The notes beneath the pieces are model-generated. The model worked only from the letters and a program-made list of their open reading frames with translations. It ran no database searches and was not told where the DNA came from. From positions 186,001 to 250,000 of the forward strand of contig JBFLXA010000003.1 of NCBI GenBank assembly GCA_040757575.1: a DNA stretch of 64,000 nucleotides, read 5' to 3'. Source of the DNA: PFJX01 sp040757575. Lineage in GTDB: Bacteria > Pseudomonadota > Gammaproteobacteria > Burkholderiales > Thiobacillaceae. Numbering within the stretch: the first letter of the stretch is position 1; each line of letters begins with the position of its first letter. Both the position numbers and the translations under genes were made by a program. Shown here piece by piece: positions 46,655 through 54,169 of this stretch.

Positions 46655-47181
46655 TGGGGGACTCCCTTCATGGCCTTGCGGCGGCGGGCGAGCACGAACC
46701 CCACGGCCACGAGCAACACGCTCGCCGCCCCGCCCCACACGGCCCATTCATCCCAGGAATGCACGTGTTCAACGGTGACCTCCGGCTCGGTGAGATCGAG
46801 ACTGGCGGCGAGCAGATCGGCGGTGTCGCCGGCCTGGACGGAAAGGGTCAGCGGGTACTTGGCGGGCTTGGCGAAGGCGTCGCCCGGCAAGGCGTACAGC
46901 CCCGGCTCGGTCTCCTTGGCCACGGCCTTATATGTGCCGCTTTCCAGCTCGATCACGGCGCCGGTGACCGGGGCGTTATCGGCGTAACGGTCCAGATAGA
47001 GCAGTATCCGGCCGCCCGTCTTCAAGACGGTCAGCTCAAAGTCTTCGCTCTGCGCCACGGCGCGCGGCGCGATATCGGCGGGCGCAGCAGGTGCGGCATC
47101 GTGGCTGTGGTCTTCACCACCGTGGGGCCAGGCCATGGCGGGCAGGATGACCATGGCAAGCAAGGCAAATAGGCGTTTCAA
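46651..47181 (-). CDS. His-rich periplasmic protein with C-terminal anchor (copy 1)
   Basis: 176 aa: signal peptide, HGGEDHSHDAAPAAP metal-binding-like start, a beta-rich domain (ILLYLDRYADNAPVTGAVIELE, ~55-130) and a C-terminal membrane helix (AASVLLVAVGFVLARRRKAMK). Homologous to 61201-61737 at the same place of the second operon. Probably an accessory to the RND pump; no named family recognised. Overlaps cusC and cusB genes by ATGA. Confidence 0.72.
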   Translation of the reverse strand: MKRLFALLAMVILPAMAWPHGGEDHSHDAAPAAPADIAPRAVAQSEDFELTVLKTGGRILLYLDRYADNAPVTGAVIELESGTYKAVAKETEPGLYALPGDAFAKPAKYPLTLSVQAGDTADLLAASLDLTEPEVTVEHVHSWDEWAVWGGAASVLLVAVGFVLARRRKAMKGVPQ

Positions 47182-48404
47182 GGCAGCACTCCCAGAATTT
47201 GGTTGAAACGGGAAACGGCCGCGCCAAAGGCGACCCGACGCGCGCCCAGCAGGGCGTCGGCCTCCAATGCGGCGGCGCGGATGCGCAACAGGGTGGTGAC
47301 GTCCGACTCGCCCAGGGCGAAGGACTTCTCCGCCAGGCGCAGGCTGTCGGCTGCGAGCCGTTGGCGTTCGTTCGCCATGAGGTGCTGGCGCTCTGCGCTG
47401 TCGAGATCAAGATGGGCCTTTTGCACGTCAAGGTCCAGCTGCTGCCGGGCCAGCGCCAGCTCGGCATCGGCCTCGGCCAGCTCCGCGCGTGCGGCGGCGT
47501 GATCGGCACGCACCTGCGGCCCGGAGGAGAACGGCAGCCTAAACTGCACACCGAGGGCATTGCCATAGGGTTCGGCGGCATCGCCCCGCTCGCGCACCAG
47601 GCGCAAAGCCAGTTCCGGTGCTTCGCGCCGGGTGGCCTCGGCAACCTTGAGCCTGGCCTGCGTCGAGCGCACGGCGGCGTCCAACGCCGCAAGGCGCGGG
47701 TGATCCGTCACCGGTTCGTGGCGGGTGTTTCTGGATGGAGACGGCCTTTCTTCCCCGAACGCAGCGGGGGCAACCATGCCGGTGAGCTTGAGCCAGACCT
47801 GTTCCGCCGCCTTGAGGGTGAGTTCCGCCTGGCCCGTTTCAGCTTCCGCCGCAAGGCGCTCGCCTTGGGCCAGGTTGGCATCGATGCGGGAAAGATCGCC
47901 GGCCCGAAACCGGCGCAGCACGTCCGCTTCCAGCGTACGGGCGGTGGTCAGGCGGCGTCCGGCCAGGTCGAGGGCATTGCGCGCGGCGGCCAGGTTCCAC
48001 CAGGCCTCCCGCACCTCGCCCGCGACTTCCAGACGCAGGGCGGCCCGGCGCGCGGCGACCCTGGCCACGGCTGCGGCGGCCTCATCCCGGCGCGCTGTCT
48101 TCTGGGTGGGTAGCCAAAGCGGCGCGGACAGTTCGACCTCCCACTCACGCCGGCCCCGGTTGCCGGTCAGGCCGTCATTAACATGCCCCAGGGTGAGGCT
48201 GGTCGGCCCCGGTGTCAGGCCGGCCGCCACCTCGCCACGGGCTTCGGCCTCCGCCGCGCGAGCGTCGAGGGATCGCGCCTGGGGGAAGCGTAGCCAGGCT
48301 TGTTCCAGCGCGGCGGCCAGGGTGTCCGCATGCGCGGACAAGGCGGGCGCCAGGGAAAAAAGCAGGCCGGCAAGGAGCCAGCCAGCCGGCCTGCGCACCG
48401 TCAT
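47178..48404 (-). CDS. cusC: CusC/CzcC-like outer-membrane efflux channel (copy 1)
   Basis: 408 aa, TolC family, with a signal peptide (LLAGLLFSLAPALSAHA) and two internally repeated halves of long helices (VREAWWNLAAARNALDLA and AEADAELALARQQLDLDVQ). No lipobox, so a true beta-barrel signal rather than lipoprotein. Forms the exit duct for the CusBA complex. Confidence 0.86.
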   Translation of the reverse strand: MTVRRPAGWLLAGLLFSLAPALSAHADTLAAALEQAWLRFPQARSLDARAAEAEARGEVAAGLTPGPTSLTLGHVNDGLTGNRGRREWEVELSAPLWLPTQKTARRDEAAAAVARVAARRAALRLEVAGEVREAWWNLAAARNALDLAGRRLTTARTLEADVLRRFRAGDLSRIDANLAQGERLAAEAETGQAELTLKAAEQVWLKLTGMVAPAAFGEERPSPSRNTRHEPVTDHPRLAALDAAVRSTQARLKVAEATRREAPELALRLVRERGDAAEPYGNALGVQFRLPFSSGPQVRADHAAARAELAEADAELALARQQLDLDVQKAHLDLDSAERQHLMANERQRLAADSLRLAEKSFALGESDVTTLLRIRAAALEADALLGARRVAFGAAVSRFNQILGVLP

Positions 48405-48901
48405 TTCGCTTTGCCCATCTGCTGCATCATCATCTGCATCATGTCCATGCGCTTTTCCATCATCTCCATGCGCTTGGCCATCATGTCATCGGCGCCGGCG
48501 GCGCTTTGGCCCATCATGCCGCCACCCATCATGCCCATGCCGCCCGGGCCACCCATCATGCCCATGCCGGACCCCATCATGCCGCCCTTGCCACCGGACA
48601 TCATCGGACACGAGCCATCCTGCATCATGGCTTCCATGTCCTTCATCTGGGCTTCCATGAGTTGTTTGCGCTTCTCGGGATCCTTGCTCGCACGAATCTC
48701 CATCATGCGCGCCCGCATCGCCTGCATTTTGTCTTGCGTGGCGGCGGGGGCCGCTTGAGCCGGGATGGGTGCGGCGGCTGTTTGTCCGGGGTGGTGGCCA
48801 CTGTGTTCGTCCTTGGTCGCGTCGGCGGCCATCAGGGGGACGGGCATGGCCAGCGCGGCGGCCAGGGCGAGCATCAGGGTATTGCGTTGCATCGATTTCA
48901 T
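48401..48901 (-). CDS. Methionine-rich periplasmic protein
   Basis: 166 aa from ATG 48901 (CAGGAG upstream). Signal peptide ends MA-ADATKDEHSGHH. The C-terminal half is extremely Met/Gly-rich (MMGSGMGMMGGPGGMGMMGG) followed by Met-rich helices (MAKRMEMMEKRMDMMQMMMQ). Methionine clusters bind Cu(I)/Ag(I); likely a periplasmic copper sponge or donor to CusF/CusB. A truncated copy of its 5' end is at 63495-63599. Confidence 0.82.
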   Translation of the reverse strand: MKSMQRNTLMLALAAALAMPVPLMAADATKDEHSGHHPGQTAAAPIPAQAAPAATQDKMQAMRARMMEIRASKDPEKRKQLMEAQMKDMEAMMQDGSCPMMSGGKGGMMGSGMGMMGGPGGMGMMGGGMMGQSAAGADDMMAKRMEMMEKRMDMMQMMMQQMGKAK

Positions 48902-48944
48902 GAAAATCTCCTGTGGGTGGAAAAAACTGTTCCTTGAGACCGCA

Positions 48945-49286
48945 TCAACGGCCAAGTTGCAGGGCGGTGACCGTCAACGCGCCGTCCTGGCGCTCGGCCA
49001 CGAAGCGGATGCGGTCGCCGGGTTTGATCTGGCTGAGCCAGATGGGATCCTTGACCCGGAACACCATGGTCATGGCGGGCATATCCAGGTTGGCCAGGGG
49101 ACCATGACTGATGGTGACCTTGCCGACATCGGCGTTGATCTTCTTTATGGTGCCGTCGGCCCAGGCGGTGTCCATGGCTTGTCCGGCGGGCATGGTGTGG
49201 CCATTGTGGTCGTGGTCGGCAGCCAGTGCCTGAAATTGGGGTGCCAGGAAAAGGCCCGCGATGAGGGTGAGTGTGGTGGATTTCAT
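48945..49286 (-). CDS. cusF: CusF-like periplasmic copper chaperone
   Basis: 113 aa with signal peptide and one CusF beta-barrel. Ligands line up with E. coli CusF: His61 (ISHGPLANL), Met72 and Met74 (MPAMTM). The Trp that caps Cu(I) in E. coli CusF is replaced by Met69. It hands Cu(I)/Ag(I) to the CusCBA pump. A His-rich stretch (DHDHNGH) follows the signal. Confidence 0.88.
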   Translation of the reverse strand: MKSTTLTLIAGLFLAPQFQALAADHDHNGHTMPAGQAMDTAWADGTIKKINADVGKVTISHGPLANLDMPAMTMVFRVKDPIWLSQIKPGDRIRFVAERQDGALTVTALQLGR

Positions 49287-49303
49287 GCCATTCTCCTTTC
49301 AGT

Positions 49304-49738
49304 TCAATAACGGGCGTAGGTTTGGGTGCCGCCATCCCGCTTCACCAGCAGGACGTCGTAGGCATCCTTGCGGTTACCCTGTTCCATACCGGGCGAGCCG
49401 ATGGGCATGGCTGGGACCACCAGGCCGCGGGCGCGTGGCTTTTCCTTGAGCAAGCGCCGGATTTCCTTTGCCGGCACGTGGCCTTCCACCAGATAGCCGT
49501 TCACCTCGGCGGTATGGCAGGAACCGTGGCCGGGGGGCACGCCCAGGCGGTACTTGTGGCTCACCACGTCGTCGGTGTCATGGGCGCGCACGGTAAAGCC
49601 ATTGGCCTTGAGATGGTCGATCCACTTGTTGCAGCAACCGCAAGTCGGGCTCTTGTAGACATCGATCACGGGCGAGGCCGCCCAAGCGGGCTGGATCAGG
49701 ACGAAAAGCAGCAGGGTATGGAGGATGGGGGGTTTCAC
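49304..49738 (-). CDS. DUF411 periplasmic metal-binding protein
   Basis: 144 aa with signal peptide. DUF411 signature: VYKSPTCGCCNKWIDHLKANGF (C33, C35, C36), GVPPGHGSCHTAEV, VEGHVPA and VPAMPIGSPGM. DUF411 proteins are common in copper islands and are thought to bind Cu; exact role unknown. Preceded by a CusR-box-like site at 49806. Confidence 0.86.
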   Translation of the reverse strand: MKPPILHTLLLFVLIQPAWAASPVIDVYKSPTCGCCNKWIDHLKANGFTVRAHDTDDVVSHKYRLGVPPGHGSCHTAEVNGYLVEGHVPAKEIRRLLKEKPRARGLVVPAMPIGSPGMEQGNRKDAYDVLLVKRDGGTQTYARY

Positions 49739-49805
49739 ATTGCACTCCTTGTCGAAGACGATTCCAGTATCCGGTTTTCATCCGCACGCCAAGCTGACGC
49801 GCGGA

Positions 49806-49819
49806 TGACATTTCCGTCA
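49806..49819. promoter_or_regulatory. CusR/CopR-box-like site before the DUF411-cusF genes
   Basis: TGACA-TTTC-CGTCA (complement TGACG-GAAA-TGTCA), matching the TGACA-N4-TGTCA layout with one mismatch. It overlaps the 3' end of the cupredoxin gene, 68 bp upstream of the DUF411 start, and could drive an internal promoter within the long minus-strand run. Confidence 0.45.
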
Positions 49820-50269
49820 TGGATGCACACGAATCCGGCCGCGCATGCCCGCCTCGAAATGCCCCGGCACCAGACAGGCGAAATCGAAATTGCCGGTGCG
49901 GGTGAAAAGCCAGACCAGTTCGCCGGCCTTGCCTGGTTCAACCGTTACGGCGTTGGGATCGTCGTGCTCCATTTCCGGGAACTTGCGCATCAGGGCCGCG
50001 TGCGCTTTCAACTCGGCCAGGGTGCCCAGCACCATTTCGTGCTTCATCTGGCCGCCGTTGACCACTTTGAAGCGGATGGTCTGGCCGCGTTTGACCCGAA
50101 TCTCGCTGGGCGAGAAACGCATGTCGTCGCTGGTGGCGATCTCGATGGTGCGGTCTATTTTGGCGTGGTCACCCGGTTTGCCCAGGGCCGAGGCATGGCT
50201 CGGCGAGGCCTGGGCGGCGCTGGTGGAGAGGGCGATCACTGCGAACAGAATGAGAACGTGCTTGCGCAT
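49817..50269 (-). CDS. Plastocyanin/azurin-type cupredoxin
   Basis: 150 aa with signal peptide. A type 1 copper site is complete: His77 (MKHEMVL), then Cys132, His137 and Met142 in ACLVPGHFEAGM. Such small blue-copper proteins in copper islands probably bind periplasmic copper or carry electrons from the oxidase encoded just before it. Confidence 0.88.
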   Translation of the reverse strand: MRKHVLILFAVIALSTSAAQASPSHASALGKPGDHAKIDRTIEIATSDDMRFSPSEIRVKRGQTIRFKVVNGGQMKHEMVLGTLAELKAHAALMRKFPEMEHDDPNAVTVEPGKAGELVWLFTRTGNFDFACLVPGHFEAGMRGRIRVHP

Positions 50270-50285
50270 GGCGCTTCCTTTTGGG

Positions 50286-51653
50286 TCAATGGCTTTCGTG
50301 GCCAGTGGGTTTGCGGGCCTTCAGGGTGTGTTCGTCGGCGGCCGGGCCGGACTGGCGTTCGGCGCTCGGCGCGTCACAGCCCCATTCCCACGCCACCGTG
50401 CCTTGCGGATGCTTGAACCAGCCCGGATCGCGGTAGTCGCCGGGTTTCACGTCGTCGCGTACCTTCACTACCGTGAACATGCCGCCCATCTCCAGCGGCC
50501 CGAACGGCCCCCAGCCGGTCATCATGGGCAAGGTGTTGTCCGGCAGGGGCATTTCCATCTCGCCCATTTCCGCCATGCCCTTGCTGCCCATTTCCATGTA
50601 GTCGGGCACCAGCTTGCCGATGCGCTCGGTGATGTCGTGCTGGTCGACGCCGATCAGGGTGGGTACGTCGTGGCCCATGGCATTCATGGTGTGGTGAGAC
50701 TTGTGGCAGTGGAAGGCCCAGTCGCCCGGTGCGTCTGCGATGAATTCGATGGCACGCATCTGGCCCACCGCCACGTCCGTGGTCACCTCCGGCCAGCGCG
50801 CCGATTTCGGCACCCAGCCTCCGTCGGTGCCGGTCACCTCGAAATCCACACCGTGCAAGTGCAGCGGGTGGTTGGTCATGGTCAGGTTGCCGGTGCGGAT
50901 GCGCACCCGGTCGCCAGTGCGGCACACCAGCGGGTCAATGGCCGGGAACACCCGGCTGTTGAAACACCACAGATTGAAGTCCAGCATGGTGTTGACCTTG
51001 GGAGTGGCCGCGCCCGGTTCGATATCGAAGGCGTTGAGCAGGAACACGAAGTCCCGGTCCACGCGCATGAAGTCCGGGTCTTTCGGATGCACGACGATGA
51101 AGCCCATCATGCCCATGGCCATCTGCACCATCTCATCGGCGTGTGGGTGATACATGAAGGTGCCCGATTTTTTCATCTGGAATTCGTAGACGAAGGTCTT
51201 GCCCGGCTTGATCTGGGGCTGGGTCAGGCCGCCCACGCCGTCCATGCCGTTGGGCAGCAGGATGCCGTGCCAGTGCACGGCCGTATGCTCGGGCAGCTTG
51301 TTGGTGACAAAGATGCGGATGCGGTCGCCTTCCACGCATTCGATGGTGGGGCCGGGGCTGGAACCGTTGTAGCCCCACAGCCGGGCCTTCATGCCCGGCG
51401 CCAGCTCGCGTACGACCGGCTCTGCCACCAGGTGGAATTCCTTGACGCCATCCTTCATGCGCCAAGGCAGAGACCAGCCGTTGAGGGTGATTACGGGGTT
51501 ATAGGGGCGGCCCTCCCTGGGCGCCAGCGGTGGCTGGGTGGCGGGGTCGGTGAATACGGGGGCTTCGGGCAACGAGGCCGCGCCGACGCGGGTAACCAAC
51601 CCGGCACCCAAAACGGCGGCACCGGAGCGGCTGAGGAATTGGCGGCGATCCAT
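50286..51653 (-). CDS. Multicopper oxidase (periplasmic cuprous oxidase type)
   Basis: 455 aa. Tat signal (MDRRQFLSRSG). All copper motifs are present: HWHG (127-130), MYHPHAD (169-171), NHPLHLHG (262-268) and HCHKSHHTMNAM (315-326) with type 1 ligands including Met326. A Met-rich segment follows the last motif (MEMGSKGMAEMGEMEMP, PMMTG). It should oxidise Cu(I) to the less toxic Cu(II). Lies between the TolC lipoprotein and the cupredoxin. Confidence 0.91.
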   Translation of the reverse strand: MDRRQFLSRSGAAVLGAGLVTRVGAASLPEAPVFTDPATQPPLAPREGRPYNPVITLNGWSLPWRMKDGVKEFHLVAEPVVRELAPGMKARLWGYNGSSPGPTIECVEGDRIRIFVTNKLPEHTAVHWHGILLPNGMDGVGGLTQPQIKPGKTFVYEFQMKKSGTFMYHPHADEMVQMAMGMMGFIVVHPKDPDFMRVDRDFVFLLNAFDIEPGAATPKVNTMLDFNLWCFNSRVFPAIDPLVCRTGDRVRIRTGNLTMTNHPLHLHGVDFEVTGTDGGWVPKSARWPEVTTDVAVGQMRAIEFIADAPGDWAFHCHKSHHTMNAMGHDVPTLIGVDQHDITERIGKLVPDYMEMGSKGMAEMGEMEMPLPDNTLPMMTGWGPFGPLEMGGMFTVVKVRDDVKPGDYRDPGWFKHPQGTVAWEWGCDAPSAERQSGPAADEHTLKARKPTGHESH

Positions 51654-51667
51654 GATTTTGTCCTTTC

Positions 51668-53092
51668 TCAGTGACCGCCGGCCGCTTCGGCCGCGGGCGT
51701 GCTTTTCGAGATTGTCATGGCGCCGGCGCCGCGACCGTTGAGGGTGATCTGGAGATTGCTCTCCGCTACCCAGAATTCCTTCTGGGCCTGGATGGCGGCA
51801 TTGACGGCCGCCACTTGGGAGCGGGTGTCGGCGAGCAGATCCCAGACACCGATCAGCATGCCGTTGTAGCGCAGCAGTGCCTCTTCGGAGAGGCTTTTGC
51901 GCAGTGGCACGATCTCGTCCCGATAGCTCGCCGCCAGTTCATGGGCGGCGCGGTAGCCCGCATAGGCGTCGCGCACCTCCGATTCGGCGTTCACCGCCAG
52001 CTCGGCCACCCGGTGCATGGCCTGGGTGTACAGCGCCTCGGCCTTAATCGTGCGCGCCCCGCCCCAGTCGAAGATGGGCAGGGACAACTCGATTTCGTAT
52101 CCCCGCGCATGGGGTTGCCCGGACACGTTGTTGTTCAAGTAGCTCACTTCCAGCACGTTGACGAAGCGGGTGGCCTTGACCAGGCCCAGGCTCTTCGCCA
52201 GTCCATCCAGTTCCCGCTTGGCCACGTCGAGATCGAGGCGACCGTCCATGGCCCGTTGCAGGACAGCTTTTTCCTCCATCAGGCTGGCGGGCAGGTCCGG
52301 CAGGCGGTCCGGCAGCGTGAAGCCGCGCTGCGCCCCGGAGAGCCCCAACACCCGCGCCAGACGTTCACGGGCGGCGCTTTCCGTCAGGCGGACGCGGGTC
52401 AGTTCGGCACGCGTTTCGGCCTGGAATAATTGTTCCCGCTGCTGGCGCTGGCGGCTGAAATTGCCCACGTCGGCCATGCGCTTGGCCAGCATCGCGCCGG
52501 CCTCGGCGGCGGCCAGCACGTCTTCCTGGTATCGCGCCGCCTGGCGAGCGGCCACGGCCTCGAACCATGCCTGGCGGGCGGCCTGGGCCAAGCGCATCAC
52601 CTCTTCAGCAACCCGCAGCTGGGTGGCCTGGAAACGGCGCTGCTCGATTTCAGATCGCGTGGACAGGGTCAGCAGCCCCATCAGATCGAACAGAAACTTG
52701 CGTTCATATTCCCGCTCGCCGCCGCCTTCCAGACGGGCGAAAGTAAAGCCCGGATTGCGCAATCTTCCGGCCTGGACGAGATCGGCTTCCGCGATGCCCA
52801 GGTCAGCGAGGCTGGCTTGAAGACCGCGGTTGTTCAGGAGGGCAATCTTCACCGCGCGTTCCGCGTCGAGCTGCCCGTTCAGGAGCCGTTTCACTTCCGC
52901 TCCGGCATTTTCGCCGTCCTGTTCGGTCTTGATGGTTTGCGGGGCGATGCCCTGGCGCTCGCGTGTGATCGAGGCCACCTTGTCGAGTCCGCCGTCCTGG
53001 CTGAAGCTGGCGCAGCCAGCCAGCACGGTCGTTCCCAACAGCAACAGCGGCAGCCGGATTCGCATTCCTTTCTGACTTATGGATTGGGTCAT
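51668..53092 (-). CDS. TolC-family outer-membrane lipoprotein (next to the multicopper oxidase)
   Basis: 474 aa from ATG 53092 (GGAG 7 bp upstream). Signal with lipobox VLAGC, so acylated. Two TolC-type helical halves, with long coiled stretches and the QAARQAWFEAVAARQAARYQEDV block. This oxidase-linked TolC has no own RND pump beside it; it may help move copper or the oxidase reaction products out. First gene of the minus-strand copper run, divergent from copR. Confidence 0.83.
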   Translation of the reverse strand: MTQSISQKGMRIRLPLLLLGTTVLAGCASFSQDGGLDKVASITRERQGIAPQTIKTEQDGENAGAEVKRLLNGQLDAERAVKIALLNNRGLQASLADLGIAEADLVQAGRLRNPGFTFARLEGGGEREYERKFLFDLMGLLTLSTRSEIEQRRFQATQLRVAEEVMRLAQAARQAWFEAVAARQAARYQEDVLAAAEAGAMLAKRMADVGNFSRQRQQREQLFQAETRAELTRVRLTESAARERLARVLGLSGAQRGFTLPDRLPDLPASLMEEKAVLQRAMDGRLDLDVAKRELDGLAKSLGLVKATRFVNVLEVSYLNNNVSGQPHARGYEIELSLPIFDWGGARTIKAEALYTQAMHRVAELAVNAESEVRDAYAGYRAAHELAASYRDEIVPLRKSLSEEALLRYNGMLIGVWDLLADTRSQVAAVNAAIQAQKEFWVAESNLQITLNGRGAGAMTISKSTPAAEAAGGH

Positions 53093-53151
53093 GCCTGATC
53101 TCCATGGGTTATTCATCGGTGAGGCCATTGTTGATAAGGGCATCCGTCATG

Positions 53152-53184
53152 AACCTGACGGGTGGATTACAAAAATGTCAGGTT
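53152..53184. promoter_or_regulatory. CusR/CopR box between the oxidase operon and copR
   Basis: ATTACA-AAAA-TGTCA (53166-53180), complement TGACA-TTTT-TGTAA, very close to TGACA-N4-TGTCA. It is framed by a perfect 8-bp inverted repeat, AACCTGAC (53152-53159) and GTCAGGTT (53177-53184). Located between the divergent starts, so it could serve both promoters and autoregulate copRS. Confidence 0.6.
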
Positions 53185-53239
53185 TGATTCGCCTCCCCAT
53201 GTCTGTGGCAGGATGTCTCCATTGCGCAAGGAGGCATGT

Positions 53240-53920
53240 ATGAAAATTCTGGTGGTCGAGGATGAACCCAAGACCGGTGATTACCTGAAACAAGGCCTCA
53301 CCGAGGCCGGTTTCGTCACCGATCTGGCCCGCGACGGCTGGGATGGACTGGAGATGGCCAAGGCGAATCCCTACGACCTTTTGATCCTGGATGTGATGCT
53401 GCCCGGCCTCAACGGCTGGCAGGTCCTCGAAGGCTTACGTCGCGCCGGCCTGGACACGCCGGTGCTGTTCCTGACCGCGCGCGATCAGGTCGAAGATCGG
53501 GTCAAGGGCCTGGAATTGGGCGCAGACGATTATCTGGTCAAGCCCTTCGCCTTCGCCGAATTGCTCGCCCGCGTACGTACCCTGCTGCGCCGGGGGCGGG
53601 GCGGCCTGGAGCCGACCGTGCTCAAGGTCGCCGACCTGGAACTGGACCTGCTGCGCCGACGGGCGAATCGCGCCGGCAAGAAGATCGACCTGACGGCCAA
53701 GGAATTCGCCCTGCTGGAACTGCTGTTGCGCCGCCAGGGCGAGGTGTTGCCGAGATCGCTGATCGCCTCCCAGGTCTGGGACATGAACTTCGATTCGGAT
53801 ACCAACGTCATCGACGTAGCGGTTCGCCGTCTGCGCGCCAAGGTGGATGATGGATTCGAGCCCCGTCTGATCCATACCGTGCGCGGCATGGGCTACGTAT
53901 TGGATGACAGCGAGCGTTAG
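53240..53920 (+). CDS. copR: CopR/CusR-type response regulator
   Basis: 226 aa from ATG 53240 (AAGGAGG upstream). OmpR family: receiver with acidic pocket (VVEDEP), phosphorylated Asp51 (LLILDVMLP) and VKPF, then a winged-helix DNA-binding domain (~125-220, ending TVRGMGYVL). Very like heavy-metal regulators CusR/CopR/CzcR. It is expected to bind the TGACR-N4-TGTMA sites found here. Confidence 0.91.
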   Translation: MKILVVEDEPKTGDYLKQGLTEAGFVTDLARDGWDGLEMAKANPYDLLILDVMLPGLNGWQVLEGLRRAGLDTPVLFLTARDQVEDRVKGLELGADDYLVKPFAFAELLARVRTLLRRGRGGLEPTVLKVADLELDLLRRRANRAGKKIDLTAKEFALLELLLRRQGEVLPRSLIASQVWDMNFDSDTNVIDVAVRRLRAKVDDGFEPRLIHTVRGMGYVLDDSER

Positions 53921-53953
53921 CGCCGGATTGAACATCGAGAAGGATTTCATCAC

Positions 53954-54169
53954 ATGACGATCACAACGGACGAGAGCAACGAACTGTGTTTCGGTTGCGT
54001 TTACTACCCGCCCAATCTGCCTCGCCATGCCTATGAGCAGGCGGACTGGGACATGCTCCAGGCCCGCTCATGCTCGTTCGAACATGAACCGGGTGACGCG
54101 CATTGCGTGGCCACGCGCAAAACCAGTTGCACGCTTGTGGATCTGGTACCCAGGGCCTCCGCGCAATGA
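53954..54169 (+). CDS. Cys-rich 71-aa protein between copR and copS
   Basis: 71 aa with five Cys (LCFGCVYYPPNL, ARSCSFE, DAHCVA, TSCTLVD) and three His. No signal peptide, so cytoplasmic. Its TGA overlaps the copS ATG (ATGA), indicating co-translation with the sensor kinase, and an AAGGAT stretch lies before its start. I recognise no family. It could be a cytoplasmic metal-binding modulator of CopS or CopR. Confidence 0.65.
   Translation: MTITTDESNELCFGCVYYPPNLPRHAYEQADWDMLQARSCSFEHEPGDAHCVATRKTSCTLVDLVPRASAQ

Noticed and set aside
49845..51674. 609-codon plus-strand frame opposite the cupredoxin and multicopper oxidase
   Set aside because: Antisense shadow; the oxidase and cupredoxin have complete copper sites on the other strand.
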